From positions 992,001-1,056,000 of the forward strand of contig NZ_CP129381.1 of assembly GCF_030435705.1 (NCBI RefSeq): a DNA stretch of 64,000 nucleotides, given 5' to 3'. The position numbers and the translations under genes are program-made. A model generated the notes under the pieces. That model had not been told where the DNA came from. It made no database searches and worked only from the letters and a program-made list of their open reading frames with translations. Of the stretch, positions 26,409 to 35,388 are shown one piece after another. Position 1 is the first letter of the stretch. The number at the start of each line of letters is the position of its first letter. The DNA comes from Rhizobium sp. SSA_523 (GTDB taxonomy: Bacteria; Pseudomonadota; Alphaproteobacteria; Rhizobiales; Rhizobiaceae).

Positions 26409-27320
26409 ATGAACGGCGACGACAAGACACTCGTGCAGCGCCTCGCTTTCTGGGGCATCCCCCTTGCGCTGGCAGTCCTGGCCCTGAAACTTCTGGCCTG
26501 GCGCTTGACCGGCTCCGTCGCGCTTTTGTCCGATGGCCTGGAGAGCTTCGTCAATGTCGCCGCGGCTGCCATTGCCTATTTCGTCATCCGCTACGCGCAG
26601 CGGCCGGCCGATGCCGATCACCAGTTCGGCCACCACAAGGCCGAATATATCTCGGCTGTCATCGAAGGTGTTCTGATCGTCGTTGCCGCCCTGCTGATCG
26701 TGCGGGAGGCCTGGGCCGGCCTTCTGGCGCCTCGGCTGCCGGACGCGCCGGCGCTGGGCCTTGCCATCAACGGCCTTGCCGGCGTGATCAATTGCGTCTG
26801 GGCAACCGTGTTGCTCCGCGTCGGCACCCGCCACCGCTCCCCTGCCCTCAAGGCGGATGGCCATCACATCATGTCGGACGTGGTCACCTCCGCCGGGGTG
26901 CTGGTTGGGCTTCTCCTCGCCCTCTGGACCGGCTATGCCATCCTCGACCCTATTCTCGCCATCGTCGTCGGCATCAACATCCTGTATCAGGGATGGAAGG
27001 TGATTTCCCATTCCCTCGGCGGTTTGATGGACAAAGCCGTCGAGCCGGACGAGGAGATCGCCATTCGCGAGGCCATCCGCGCCCATTCGGCCGGCGCCCT
27101 CGGCGTTCACGACCTGCGGACAAGACGCGCCGGTGCGGCGGCCTTTATCGATTTCCATCTGGTCGTGCCGGCGCAGATGGCTGTCGGCCAGGCGCATGAA
27201 ATCTGCGACCGGCTGGAAGACGCCATCAAGGCCGCCGTTCCGGGCGCGTCGCTTGCAATCCATGTCGAACCGGAGGGCGAGAGCGCCCACGGACTGAAAG
27301 TGAAGGTAGAAGGTCAATAA
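26409..27320 (+). CDS. Cation diffusion facilitator (CDF) family metal exporter
   Basis: A 303-residue inner-membrane metal/proton antiporter with six hydrophobic segments. The metal site residues are visible: [11 protein letters not shown] in helix 2 (Asp of S/LSDxxES) and [10 protein letters not shown] in helix 5 (His-x-x-x-Asp). A C-terminal cytosolic domain of about 90 residues has [18 protein letters not shown]. Such proteins export Zn, Fe, Co or Mn; the DD-D/HxxxD pattern alone does not settle which. The start is ATG 26409; a longer frame begins in the repeat-bearing leader. queF begins one base after its stop codon, so the two are translationally linked. Confidence 0.92.
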   Translation: MNGDDKTLVQRLAFWGIPLALAVLALKLLAWRLTGSVALLSDGLESFVNVAAAAIAYFVIRYAQRPADADHQFGHHKAEYISAVIEGVLIVVAALLIVREAWAGLLAPRLPDAPALGLAINGLAGVINCVWATVLLRVGTRHRSPALKADGHHIMSDVVTSAGVLVGLLLALWTGYAILDPILAIVVGINILYQGWKVISHSLGGLMDKAVEPDEEIAIREAIRAHSAGALGVHDLRTRRAGAAAFIDFHLVVPAQMAVGQAHEICDRLEDAIKAAVPGASLAIHVEPEGESAHGLKVKVEGQ

Positions 27321-27321
27321 A

Positions 27322-27786
27322 ATGAGCATGACGGATGTCAGCGGGCTGTCGCAGCTCGGAAACCAGGTGGAAGCCCCGACAAGCCCGGAAGCGGCCGTGC
27401 TGGAGAAGGTTCCCAACGGCAATGCCGGCACCGATTACGTGGTGCGGTTCACGGCGCCAGAATTCACCTCGCTCTGCCCCATGACCGGGCAGCCGGATTT
27501 CGCCCATATCGTGATCGACTACATACCGCAGGATTTTCTGGTCGAGTCGAAATCCCTCAAGCTTTTCCTGCATTCCTTCCGCAATCACGGCGCTTTCCAT
27601 GAGGACTGCTCGATCTATATCGGCAAGCGGCTGGTCGATCTGCTGTCGCCGAAATGGCTGCGCATCGGCGCCTATTGGTATCCGCGCGGCGGCATCCCGA
27701 TCGATGTCTTCTGGCAGACCGGTGCCGCGCCGGACGGCGTCTGGCTTCCGGACCAGGGTGTCGCCACCTATCGCGGCCGCGGCTGA
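27322..27786 (+). CDS. queF: NADPH-dependent 7-cyano-7-deazaguanine reductase
   Basis: A 154-residue type I (YkvM-like) QueF that reduces preQ0 to preQ1 in queuosine biosynthesis. The catalytic Cys is C52 in [13 protein letters not shown], with the general acid D59. The NADPH/family motif [21 protein letters not shown] (written from about residue 75) is intact. The length is that of the short, unimodular form. ATG 27322 or the next ATG two codons later may be used. It follows the CDF exporter gene with a one-base gap; no other queuosine gene is in the window. Confidence 0.96.
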   Translation: MSMTDVSGLSQLGNQVEAPTSPEAAVLEKVPNGNAGTDYVVRFTAPEFTSLCPMTGQPDFAHIVIDYIPQDFLVESKSLKLFLHSFRNHGAFHEDCSIYIGKRLVDLLSPKWLRIGAYWYPRGGIPIDVFWQTGAAPDGVWLPDQGVATYRGRG

Positions 27787-27810
27787 ACCGCGCATCAAGA
27801 CGGCAAATCG

Positions 27811-27880
27811 AGGGGCTGAACAGGGCCGGAACAGCCCCTGACCGTATTCACGCGAATTGGGAGCATCATTCGGGTTTTTT
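27811..27880 (+). terminator. Probable terminator region after queF
   Basis: A first hairpin AGGGGCTG / CAGCCCCT at 27811-27839 is followed by a shorter one, CGAAT / ATTCG at 27853-27872, which runs into six T residues (27875-27880). The second has the layout of an intrinsic terminator but only a five-base stem, so termination may be partial. Confidence 0.5.
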
Positions 27881-27932
27881 AATCAATTAGTGGGACGATT
27901 AGTGAAACCTACTCTTAACCGGAACGCGCTCG

Positions 27933-29708
27933 ATGGCCCCCTTCTTGAATTCCAATGCCGACAAGATCGTAGATGCCCTCAATCTCTCCTTTGCCGTCAT
28001 CGAATTCGATGTGGATGGCAATATCCTCAAGGCGAATAAGAATTTCTGTGACCTGATGGGTTATTCGGAGGCCGAACTTCGCGGCAAGCATCACCGCATC
28101 TTCCTCGATCCCGATTATGCAGCTTCGAAAGAGTATACGGCGTTCTGGAACCGGCTGAGAGGCGGCGATTTCGTCTGCAGCGAATTCATGCGGCTTGCCA
28201 AGAACGGCTCCGAGATCTTCATTCGCGGCAATTACAATCCGATCAAGAGCCGATCCGGCAAAGTCCTCAAGATCATCAAATTTGCCAATGACATCACTGA
28301 GACGAAGATGCACGGCATCGACACCGGCGCCAAGATCGATGCCATTGCCAAGGCGCAGGCCGTGATCGAATTCAAGACCGACGGAACGGTGCTCACGGCG
28401 AACGAAAACTTTCTGACCGCCTTGGGTTACACGCTGGCCGAAATCGTCGGCAAGAACCACAGCATGTTCGTGGATCCGGCGTTCCGCAACAGCCCCGACT
28501 ATGCGGAGATGTGGCGCAAGCTGAATGCGGGCCATTTCATTGCCGACGAATTCAAGCGGGTCGGCAAGGGCGGTCGCAGCGTTTTCATCCAGGCCTCCTA
28601 TAATCCCGTCTTCGATTTCAAGGGACGGGTGATCAAGGTCGTCAAGTTCGCGACCGACGTCACGGATCGCGTCGAGAATGTCGAGCGCCTGGCGACAGCG
28701 CTGACCAATCTTGCGGAGGGCGATCTCTCCCAGAACATCGACAAGCCCTTCATCGCATCGCTGGAAAAGGTTCGCCGCGACTTCAATGCCGCGTCGGTCA
28801 AGCTGCGCGGGGCGATGAAGACGGTCCTGAACAATGCCGAGACAATCTCCGCCGGCGCGCACGAAATCCGCACGGCCGCAGACGATCTGGCAAAGCGGAC
28901 GGAACAGCAGGCTGCATCGATCGAAGAGACGGCAGCCGCGCTGGAGGAAATCACCACCACCGTCAAGGATTCCAGCCGCCGCGCCGAAGATTCCGGTCAG
29001 CTGGTGGCGCGCGCCAAATCGCATGCCGATCGGTCGGGTCAGATCGTCAATGAGGCGGTCGTGGCAATGGACAAGATCAACCAGTCGTCCAGCGAGATTT
29101 CCAACATTATCGGCGTGATCGACGAGATCGCCTTCCAGACGAATCTTCTGGCGCTCAACGCCGGGGTCGAGGCCGCGCGAGCCGGCGAGGCCGGCAAGGG
29201 ATTTGCCGTCGTTGCCCAGGAGGTCCGGGAGCTGGCGCAGCGATCGGCATCGGCTGCCAAGGAAATCAAATCCCTGATCACGGCATCCGGCGCGCAAGTG
29301 GCGAGCGGCGTCACGCTGGTCAGCAAGGCCGGCGAAGCCCTTCAGGAAATCGCCGCCAATGTGCAGGATATCAACAAGGATATCCTGGCGATCATCGAAT
29401 CGGCGCGCGAGCAGTCGACAGCGCTCAGCGAAATCAATCAGGCCATCAATACCGTCGACCAAGGCACGCAGCAGAACGCAGCCATGGTGGAAGAGCAGAC
29501 GGCTGCCAGCCATGGACTGGCCGAGGAGGCAAAGGCTCTCTTTGCCTTGCTCGAACAGTTCAAATTCGCCGAGCACGACCGGGTATCTCTGGCCGGCCCA
29601 AGCCGTTCGGCTAAACCGGGCCAGACGCATCAGGCACCGCGTGCCGTCATGCCTCGCCTGTCGACGCAAGGCAATGCGGCATTGAAGGCCGACTGGAACG
29701 AATTCTAA
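27933..29708 (+). CDS. Soluble PAS-PAS methyl-accepting chemotaxis protein with C-terminal CheR-docking-like pentapeptide
   Basis: A 591-residue cytosolic chemoreceptor, paralogous along its whole length to the one at 16203-17984. Two PAS domains (about residues 10-125 and 130-245, each with ANKNF/ANENF and YNP motifs) precede a methyl-accepting domain with the conserved tip [20 protein letters not shown]. It ends in DWNEF, matching the xWxxF pentapeptide that tethers the CheR methyltransferase in other bacteria, so it may adapt efficiently and help methylate receptors lacking the tail. It has no membrane segment, so its signal is intracellular. Confidence 0.93.
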   Translation: MAPFLNSNADKIVDALNLSFAVIEFDVDGNILKANKNFCDLMGYSEAELRGKHHRIFLDPDYAASKEYTAFWNRLRGGDFVCSEFMRLAKNGSEIFIRGNYNPIKSRSGKVLKIIKFANDITETKMHGIDTGAKIDAIAKAQAVIEFKTDGTVLTANENFLTALGYTLAEIVGKNHSMFVDPAFRNSPDYAEMWRKLNAGHFIADEFKRVGKGGRSVFIQASYNPVFDFKGRVIKVVKFATDVTDRVENVERLATALTNLAEGDLSQNIDKPFIASLEKVRRDFNAASVKLRGAMKTVLNNAETISAGAHEIRTAADDLAKRTEQQAASIEETAAALEEITTTVKDSSRRAEDSGQLVARAKSHADRSGQIVNEAVVAMDKINQSSSEISNIIGVIDEIAFQTNLLALNAGVEAARAGEAGKGFAVVAQEVRELAQRSASAAKEIKSLITASGAQVASGVTLVSKAGEALQEIAANVQDINKDILAIIESAREQSTALSEINQAINTVDQGTQQNAAMVEEQTAASHGLAEEAKALFALLEQFKFAEHDRVSLAGPSRSAKPGQTHQAPRAVMPRLSTQGNAALKADWNEF

Positions 29709-29717
29709 GATAAGTTT

Positions 29718-29736
29718 GGGGCCCTCAAGGGGCCCC
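29718..29736. terminator. Hairpin between convergent chemoreceptor and ribB genes
   Basis: GGGGCCC / GGGCCCC with a TCAAG loop, 9 bases after the chemoreceptor stop codon. There is no T-run on either side. It may act as a bidirectional terminator for the two convergent genes. Confidence 0.45.
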
Positions 29737-29814
29737 GACTGGCTTATGGCATGGAGGATATACGGTTCCGCATGGAGCTTCGCACCGGCGGCGAGACAGC
29801 CGGTGCCGGACGCG

Positions 29815-30459
29815 TCATGCCGCCGCTGCCGCCGATGCCGATGCAGGACGGCCGCCCCTGTTACGATACTCGATCAACTTCTCAATCGAAATCAGCGGCA
29901 GTCCGTGCAGTTTGCAGAACTCGATCAACTCGGGAAGCCTTGCCATGGTGCCGTCGTCATTTGCGACTTCGCAGATCACGCCGGAGGGGCGCTTGCCGAT
30001 CAGCCGGGCGAGATCGACCGCAGCTTCGGTATGACCAGGCCGGCCCAGCACGCCATCCGGATGGGCGCGAAGCGGAAAAATATGGCCGGGCCGGGCAAAA
30101 TCCTCTGGCGAGGAGGCCTCATCCATCAGGGCCCTAACGGTCGCCGCCCGATCCGCGGCGGAAATGCCGGTCGTCGTGCCGCCGATATAATCGACTGATA
30201 CGGTGAACGCCGTCTTCAGATATTCGGTGTTGTTCGGGACCATTAGCGGGATGTCCAGCGCGTCGAGGCGCTCGCCCTCCATCGCCACGCAGACGAGGCC
30301 GCGGGCGTGCTTCATCATGAAGGCGATGGTTTCGGGCGTCACATGATCGGACGCGACGATGATGTCGCCCTCATTCTCGCGATCTTCATCATCGACCACG
30401 ACGACCATACCGCCGCGCGCCAAAGCTTCCAATGCGTCTTCAACTGTCGAAAGTGTCAT
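29815..30459 (-). CDS. ribB: 3,4-dihydroxy-2-butanone 4-phosphate synthase (monofunctional)
   Basis: A 214-residue riboflavin biosynthesis enzyme converting ribulose 5-phosphate to L-3,4-dihydroxy-2-butanone 4-phosphate and formate. The metal/active-site motif DDEDRENEGDII is near residues 23-34, and FARPGHIFPLRA and GRPGHTEAAVDL are present. It stops after this domain, so there is no GTP cyclohydrolase II fusion. The C-terminus is an unusual alanine/serine-rich tail. The start is ATG 30457-30459. The longer reading frame upstream runs through the FMN riboswitch and is not coding. Expression is controlled by that riboswitch. Confidence 0.95.
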   Translation of the reverse strand: MTLSTVEDALEALARGGMVVVVDDEDRENEGDIIVASDHVTPETIAFMMKHARGLVCVAMEGERLDALDIPLMVPNNTEYLKTAFTVSVDYIGGTTTGISAADRAATVRALMDEASSPEDFARPGHIFPLRAHPDGVLGRPGHTEAAVDLARLIGKRPSGVICEVANDDGTMARLPELIEFCKLHGLPLISIEKLIEYRNRGGRPASASAAAAA

Positions 30460-30574
30460 TCCGGTGCCTTTCAAGGGTCGCCGCTTCCGCGGCAAATTCG
30501 CGACCTCACAGCCGCCATCAATCCCTTGGGCGAACACAACACGCGCGCCTCCCTGTGCGGGAGCCGCGATGCCG

Positions 30575-30714
30575 ATGCTCTCTTCCATCCGGACTCTAAC
30601 CGTCGGCTCCGGCCTCTCACCGGATCTGCTGCCTTTCACCGGGGTGAAAGCGCTCGCGGGCTCCCGGCAAAGCCGGATACCGCCGGTGGGGAATTTCACC
30701 CCGCCCTGAGAACC
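30575..30714 (-). ncRNA. FMN riboswitch (RFN element) upstream of ribB
   Basis: On the minus strand the conserved RFN blocks appear in order: AGGGCGGGGTGAAATTCCCC, ACCGGCGGTA, AGCCCGCGAGCG, a variable hairpin (CTTTCACC/GGTGAAAG), AGATCCGGTGAGAGGCCGGA, GCCGACGGTTAGAGTCCGG and ATGGAAGAGAG. It binds flavin mononucleotide and represses ribB when FMN is plentiful. Between it and the ribB start lies a hairpin GCCGC-GGAA-GCGGC (about 30480-30493) close to the ribosome-binding region and no T-run, which suggests control of translation initiation. Confidence 0.96.
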
Positions 30715-30959
30715 TCTGCAATTTAAGGTATGAACCCCCTCTTTTTCAAGAAGAAACAATCAAGACTCGCAAATCGGTCGCTGACGGCGGCCTTTGACTG
30801 CTGCGATGGGATCCTTGGCGACGGCCTGACATGCGCCATTGCAGCTCTTCGCGCCGCCGTCGCGCCTCTTTCATGCGCCCTCTTCACACGCCAGGGCGCA
30901 GCTGCCGGGGCCATAGCCGAAGCAGCACGACGGGAAGTGCAAAGACAGGCCCAATCGCA

Positions 30960-31748
30960 TCACCAGCAGCAGAAGCCGCCATCCACCAGAAGATCGACGC
31001 CGGTGACGAAGCTTGCCGCATCAGACAGCAGGTACACAGCGGGGCCTACCATTTCATCGACATTTGCCATTCGCTGCATGGGGGTCTGTTCCTCGAACAG
31101 CTTCGTCTGGTGCACCATTTCCGGCCGGGTATTCATCGGCGTTGCGGTATAGCCGGGACTGATCGTATTCACCCGAATATTGCGCCCCACCCACTCCATC
31201 GCCATCGATTTGGACATATGGATCACGCCTGCCTTCGAGGCATTGTAATGGCACTGATTCAGACCGCGATTCACGATGACGCCGGACATGGAGGCGATGT
31301 TGACGATCGATCCGCGGCCGTTTTTCAGCATGGCGCGTGCCTCTGCCTGGCATGACAGGAAGACCCCCTTCAGATTGATGTCCATCATCGTCTGGAACTG
31401 CGCCTCCTCCATCTCCTCAGCCGGATTGGCATTGGCAATACCGGCGGCATTGACGGCGAGGGTCAGCGGTCCGAGCTCGGCCTCGGTGCGTGCCACCGCC
31501 TCGGACAATGCCTCAGCCTGGGTCACGTCCGCTGCGATCTCGACGCTGCGGCGTCCGGCCGCTTGCACGAAACGCGCCGTGGTGGCCAGGCCATCATCCG
31601 TGCGGCGGTCGAGAAGCGCGACATCGGCGCCGCATTGCGCCAGCCCGATCGCGATTCGCTGGCCGATACCGCTGCCCGCGCCGGTCACCAAGGCGACCTG
31701 GCCTGTAAGAGTGAAGAGTTTTGGCGCGTTCAGGCTCATCTCCGACAT
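30960..31748 (-). CDS. Short-chain dehydrogenase/reductase (polyol/sugar dehydrogenase-like)
   Basis: A 262-residue classical SDR with the TGAGSGIG cofactor motif near residue 24, NAAG (VNAAGIA), catalytic Ser in NIASMSG and Tyr/Lys in YNASKAG. The Asp after the second beta strand (LLDRR) favours NAD over NADP. It ends in VDGGFCCW, a hydrophobic tail typical of sorbitol- or threitol-type dehydrogenases. AGGAGA precedes the ATG at 31746-31748. It is the last gene of the ribose-type importer operon, only 19 bases after the ATPase gene, and probably oxidises the imported polyol or sugar. The substrate is unknown. Confidence 0.9.
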   Translation of the reverse strand: MSEMSLNAPKLFTLTGQVALVTGAGSGIGQRIAIGLAQCGADVALLDRRTDDGLATTARFVQAAGRRSVEIAADVTQAEALSEAVARTEAELGPLTLAVNAAGIANANPAEEMEEAQFQTMMDINLKGVFLSCQAEARAMLKNGRGSIVNIASMSGVIVNRGLNQCHYNASKAGVIHMSKSMAMEWVGRNIRVNTISPGYTATPMNTRPEMVHQTKLFEEQTPMQRMANVDEMVGPAVYLLSDAASFVTGVDLLVDGGFCCW

Positions 31749-31767
31749 CGATACGTCTCCTTGCAAA

Positions 31768-33261
31768 TCAAATCGTGGCCAATTCCATGACCGATACGTC
31801 GTTGGCGCTGGCGCGGTCGAGTATGCCCGCCTGCTTTCCCTGGGCCATCACCATGATCCGGTTCGAGACCCCCAGCACTTCCTCAAGATCCGAACTGACG
31901 ACGATGACGGCAATGCCCTGACGGGCCAGTTCCATGATCGTGTCATAGATGGACGAACGGGCGCCCACATCGATACCCCTTGTCGGCTCGTCGAGCACGA
32001 CGACTTTGGGGTTGCGCGCCAGCCACTTGGCAAGCACCACCTTCTGCTGATTGCCGCCCGACAATTCCCCGGCATTCTGGTCGCCTTTTCCTTTGACGCC
32101 GAAGGATTTGATATGCCGATCGGCGAAGCGGGCAAGCCTGGAACGCGTGAGGAAACCCCGATGGGCGACCGCATCCAGGTTGGCATAGCCGATATTCTCG
32201 GCAATGGAATGCTCCAGGACCAGGCCCTGCAGCTTGCGATCCTCGGGAACCAGGACGATACCATTGCGAATGGCATCGCGCGGCGATCGCGGCGTGATGA
32301 CCTTGCCGTTGAGAACGACCTCGCCTGCGGCGATCGGATCGGCGCCGGTGATCGCGCGGACTAGTTCGGTGCGGCCTGCGCCGACCAGCCCGGCAATGCC
32401 GAAAACCTCACCGCGCTTCACGGAGAAATCAATATCGCGGAACGCTGCCGATGGTGCGGAGAGGCCGCAAACCTCGAGCATGATCTCGTCGTCCGGAACC
32501 GGCACGGCCGGAAACATCCGGTCCAGCGAACGGCCGACCATGGCCTCGACAATGGTGCGGACCGGGATATCGCCGCTTTCGAACTCCTGCGCCTTGGCGC
32601 CGTCGCGCATCACCACGATGCGGTCGGCAATCTGCCGGATTTCTTCCAGCCGGTGCGAAATATAGATGATGCCGACGCCATCGGCCTTGAGGCGCTCGAT
32701 CTGGCGGAAGAGAAGCTGCGTCTCCTCACCGCCCAGTGCGGCCGTCGGCTCATCCAGGATGAGCAATTTGGCGTTCAGCGTCATGGCCTTCGCAATTTCG
32801 ATCAATTGCTGCTTGGCGGTCGAAAGCCCCTCCACCAGCCGGCGCGGAGAGATATCGAGCCCAAGCCGCTGGAGACCGGCATGCGCGCGCTCCTCCATCG
32901 CCTGGCGATCGACCCGGCCACCTTTCATCAGATAGCGGCCGACAAAGACATTCTCGGCAATCGATAGTTGCGGCAGGAGCTTCAGTTCCTGATGGATCAT
33001 GCCGACGCCGGCATCCATGGCAGCGCGCGGCGTGGCCGGCGCATAGGGCGCGCCGAGCCAGCTCATATCGCCGGAGGTCTGTTGGACGGCGCCGGAAATG
33101 ATCCTCGAAAGGGTCGATTTTCCGGCACCGTTTTCACCCAGCAGCGCCACGACTTCACCCGCTCTCACGTCAAGGTCGATGCCGTGCAGGACCTCGAGCG
33201 TCCCGTAGACCTTGCGGATCTGCCGGAGCGAGAGGATGGGAGGGAGGTCATTGGCAGTCAT
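31768..33261 (-). CDS. Carbohydrate ABC transporter ATPase with two nucleotide-binding domains (RbsA/XylG type)
   Basis: A 497-residue fused ATPase. The first domain has Walker A GENGAGKS, VEGLSTAKQQ signature and LLILDEP. The second has a degenerate P-loop (GLVGAGRT), signature LSGGNQQK and VVVLDEPTRGIDVGA. This is the CUT2 (ribose, xylose, inositol, erythritol) architecture. It lies between the binding-protein gene and the SDR gene in the operon transcribed leftward from about 35340. Confidence 0.93.
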   Translation of the reverse strand: MTANDLPPILSLRQIRKVYGTLEVLHGIDLDVRAGEVVALLGENGAGKSTLSRIISGAVQQTSGDMSWLGAPYAPATPRAAMDAGVGMIHQELKLLPQLSIAENVFVGRYLMKGGRVDRQAMEERAHAGLQRLGLDISPRRLVEGLSTAKQQLIEIAKAMTLNAKLLILDEPTAALGGEETQLLFRQIERLKADGVGIIYISHRLEEIRQIADRIVVMRDGAKAQEFESGDIPVRTIVEAMVGRSLDRMFPAVPVPDDEIMLEVCGLSAPSAAFRDIDFSVKRGEVFGIAGLVGAGRTELVRAITGADPIAAGEVVLNGKVITPRSPRDAIRNGIVLVPEDRKLQGLVLEHSIAENIGYANLDAVAHRGFLTRSRLARFADRHIKSFGVKGKGDQNAGELSGGNQQKVVLAKWLARNPKVVVLDEPTRGIDVGARSSIYDTIMELARQGIAVIVVSSDLEEVLGVSNRIMVMAQGKQAGILDRASANDVSVMELATI

Positions 33262-33282
33262 GGCGCTGTCTTCCGGTGATGC

Positions 33283-34218
33283 TCAGGGATGTTCGGCAAC
33301 GTATTTCTGAGCGTTTTCCGGCGTCGTCAGGAAGCCGGGTAGCAATTGCTCGGCCGGCAGCTTTTCGCCGGCGGCGAGCTTGATCGCGCTATCCACGGCC
33401 AGCCGGCCGATCCCGCGAACCTGCTGGGTCGCCGTTGCGTCGAAGCCGCCTTGCGCCAGGATCGGCAACGCGGTCGTATCCCCGTCGAAACCGCCGACAT
33501 AGACGCGCTGCGAGACGCCCGACACCTTCACGGCCTGGGCCGCTCCAAGCGCCAGACCATCCGCCTGGGCGAAGATCAGCGTCACATCGGGATGGGCCTG
33601 CAGAAGGTTCTGGCCGATATTGAGGCCCTCGGCCTGCGACCACTGTTCGCTCCACTGCTGGGCAACCAGTTCGACACCCTTGTTCTCGTCGAGGGCCTTC
33701 TGGCAGCCCTTCGTCCGCTCAACTTCCGGCGTCGTACCCTTCTGACCGTGGATCATCAGCATCTTGCCCTTGCCGCCGGCCAGTCCGATGATGTGCTTGC
33801 ACACTTCGTAGGCCGATGTCGCATTGTCCGTTGCGATAAAGGTATCACCCGGAGCCTCGTCGGCATTGCGGTCGACGTTGACGACCGGGATGCCCGCATC
33901 CTTCGCCAAACGTGTGGGCACGGCAGCGGCAGCAGCGCCGGCCGGAATGTAGATGAAGGCGTCGATATCCTGGGTCAGCAGGTCCTGCACCTGGCTGACC
34001 TGCGTGGCGCTGTCATTCTTGGCATCGACGGTGACGACCTGAATGCCCTTTTCCTTGGCATAGGCTTCGACGCCGATCTTGATCTGATTGAAATAGTCGG
34101 CCTGCAGATTGGAGACGGCAAGGCCGATCTTCTTGACCTCTGCGGCTGATGCGCCAAGGGGGTTCAGGGCGGTCGTCGCGAGCGCTGCGGCGGCCAGAAG
34201 CATAAGCTTGAGTTTCAT
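33283..34218 (-). CDS. Periplasmic sugar-binding protein, ribose (CUT2) type
   Basis: A 311-residue family 2 binding protein. The signal peptide (MKLKLMLLAAAALATTALN) has cleavage near ASAAEV. The mature protein starts with the family strand KKIGLAVSNLQADYFNQIKIG and contains the hinge/ligand residues VNVDRNADE and GFDGDT. AGGAGA before ATG 34216-34218 supports this start rather than the longer frame. It delivers a pentose-, polyol- or related ligand to the permease encoded upstream. Confidence 0.93.
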   Translation of the reverse strand: MKLKLMLLAAAALATTALNPLGASAAEVKKIGLAVSNLQADYFNQIKIGVEAYAKEKGIQVVTVDAKNDSATQVSQVQDLLTQDIDAFIYIPAGAAAAAVPTRLAKDAGIPVVNVDRNADEAPGDTFIATDNATSAYEVCKHIIGLAGGKGKMLMIHGQKGTTPEVERTKGCQKALDENKGVELVAQQWSEQWSQAEGLNIGQNLLQAHPDVTLIFAQADGLALGAAQAVKVSGVSQRVYVGGFDGDTTALPILAQGGFDATATQQVRGIGRLAVDSAIKLAAGEKLPAEQLLPGFLTTPENAQKYVAEHP

Positions 34219-34274
34219 GGTCGTTCTCCTCCGTTGTTTCGGGACCCCGCTACCATCGCGGGACCGAATGCTGT

Positions 34275-34293
34275 GCCCGACACCGTGTCGGGC
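34275..34293 (-). promoter_or_regulatory. Strong hairpin between permease and binding-protein genes
   Basis: GCCCGACA / TGTCGGGC with a three-base loop, about 57 bases before the binding-protein start. It has no T-run. It could trim or protect the mRNA so that the binding protein is made in excess. Confidence 0.4.
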
Positions 34294-34365
34294 CATGTCT
34301 TGGCAAATCTGCTCTTGGGCAGATCCTCCGATCCTCCGACGCGACTTCGCGCCGTCGCGAAAGCC

Positions 34366-35340
34366 TCACCTCCGCTTCACGGCCTCGGCCGCGACTGCGA
34401 GCGCAATGACGACGCCGATCACGACGGCCTGCGTGAAGGGCGAGACCCCGAGGAGGTTCAACCCGTTGCGCAGGACGCCGATGATCAGGACGCCGATGAT
34501 GGTTCCCAGAATGCCGCCTTTGCCGCCGCTCAGGCTTGTGCCGCCGATGACGACGGCTGCGATCGTGTCGAGTTCGTAGGAAACGCCGGCCGTCGGCTGA
34601 ACCGAATCGAGGCGCATGGCGAGAACCACGCCTGCCAGACCGGCGAGCAGACCCGAAACGACATAGACGCCGATCGTGTAGAGGTTGACGTTGATGCCGG
34701 CGAGGCGCGCCACTTCCGGATTGCCGCCGATCGCATAGAGCGAGCGCCCGCCGGCCGTATAGCGCAGATAGATCCAGCCCAGAAGGAAGACGACAAGCAT
34801 GGCGGCCACCGTCAGCGTCAGAAGCCCGCCATAGCGTGTATAGGCGAGAAGGCTGAACCAGGACGGAAAGCCGACGATCTGCTGCCCGTCGGTGATCATA
34901 TTCGCAAGCCCGCGCGCCACCGACATCATTGCCAGCGTCGCGATGAAGGCGGGCACGCTGAGCGCGGTGATGAGGATCCCCGAGATGGCGCCGGTTGCCG
35001 CCGCGACCGCAAGCGCGATCAGAATGCCGAGCGGCAGTGGCAGGCCCACCTGATTGGCCAGATAGCCCATGACCATCATGGCGAGCGCCAGGACCGAGCC
35101 GACAGCAAGATCGATGCCGCCGATCAGGATCACCATGGTCATCCCGACGGCCATGATGCCAAGAACGGTGATCTGGTCGAGCACGTTGAGCAGGTTCCTG
35201 ACCGACATGAACTTGTCGGTGGCAAAGGAAAGGAAAAGGCACAGAAGGATGAGGCCGATCAGCGGACCCGTCGCGCCCCTCAATGCCGACAGGACGCTCG
35301 CCGCAGCACTGCGATCCCCCTCTGTCGCTGAAACCGACAT
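34366..35340 (-). CDS. Sugar ABC transporter permease, ribose (RbsC/CUT2) type
   Basis: A 324-residue permease with eight or more membrane helices and the CUT2 motif GGIDLAVGSVLALAMMVMG, then GGNPEVARLAGINV (the ATPase-contact region) and VVIGGTSLSGGKGGILGT. It is the first gene of the leftward operon. GGGAGA lies before ATG 35338-35340; the ATG two codons earlier is a possible alternative. Its promoter is shared divergently with the transketolase operon and holds SorC-like operator sequences. Confidence 0.92.
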   Translation of the reverse strand: MSVSATEGDRSAAASVLSALRGATGPLIGLILLCLFLSFATDKFMSVRNLLNVLDQITVLGIMAVGMTMVILIGGIDLAVGSVLALAMMVMGYLANQVGLPLPLGILIALAVAAATGAISGILITALSVPAFIATLAMMSVARGLANMITDGQQIVGFPSWFSLLAYTRYGGLLTLTVAAMLVVFLLGWIYLRYTAGGRSLYAIGGNPEVARLAGINVNLYTIGVYVVSGLLAGLAGVVLAMRLDSVQPTAGVSYELDTIAAVVIGGTSLSGGKGGILGTIIGVLIIGVLRNGLNLLGVSPFTQAVVIGVVIALAVAAEAVKRR

Positions 35341-35360
35341 TTCCATCTCCCATGCTACAA

Positions 35361-35376
35361 CCTGATGAGCATCAGG
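35361..35376. promoter_or_regulatory. Palindrome in the divergent sugar-cluster promoter
   Basis: Perfect inverted repeat CCTGATG-AG-CATCAGG, 21 bases before the permease start and directly beside the TGAATA-type element at 35376-35388. It may be an operator for a second regulator or a leader hairpin of the leftward operon. Confidence 0.4.
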
Positions 35377-35388
35377 CATAAATATTCA
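35376..35388. promoter_or_regulatory. SorC operator-like element 1 in the divergent promoter
   Basis: GCATAAATATTCA, whose complement starts TGAATA. It differs by two bases from the element at 35517-35529 and shares ATTCACC with the palindrome before the SorC gene at 38846-38869. Confidence 0.45.

Noticed and set aside
30460..30759. In-frame 100-codon extension upstream of ribB
   Set aside because: The stretch is the FMN riboswitch and leader; the ribB family sequence begins at 30459.
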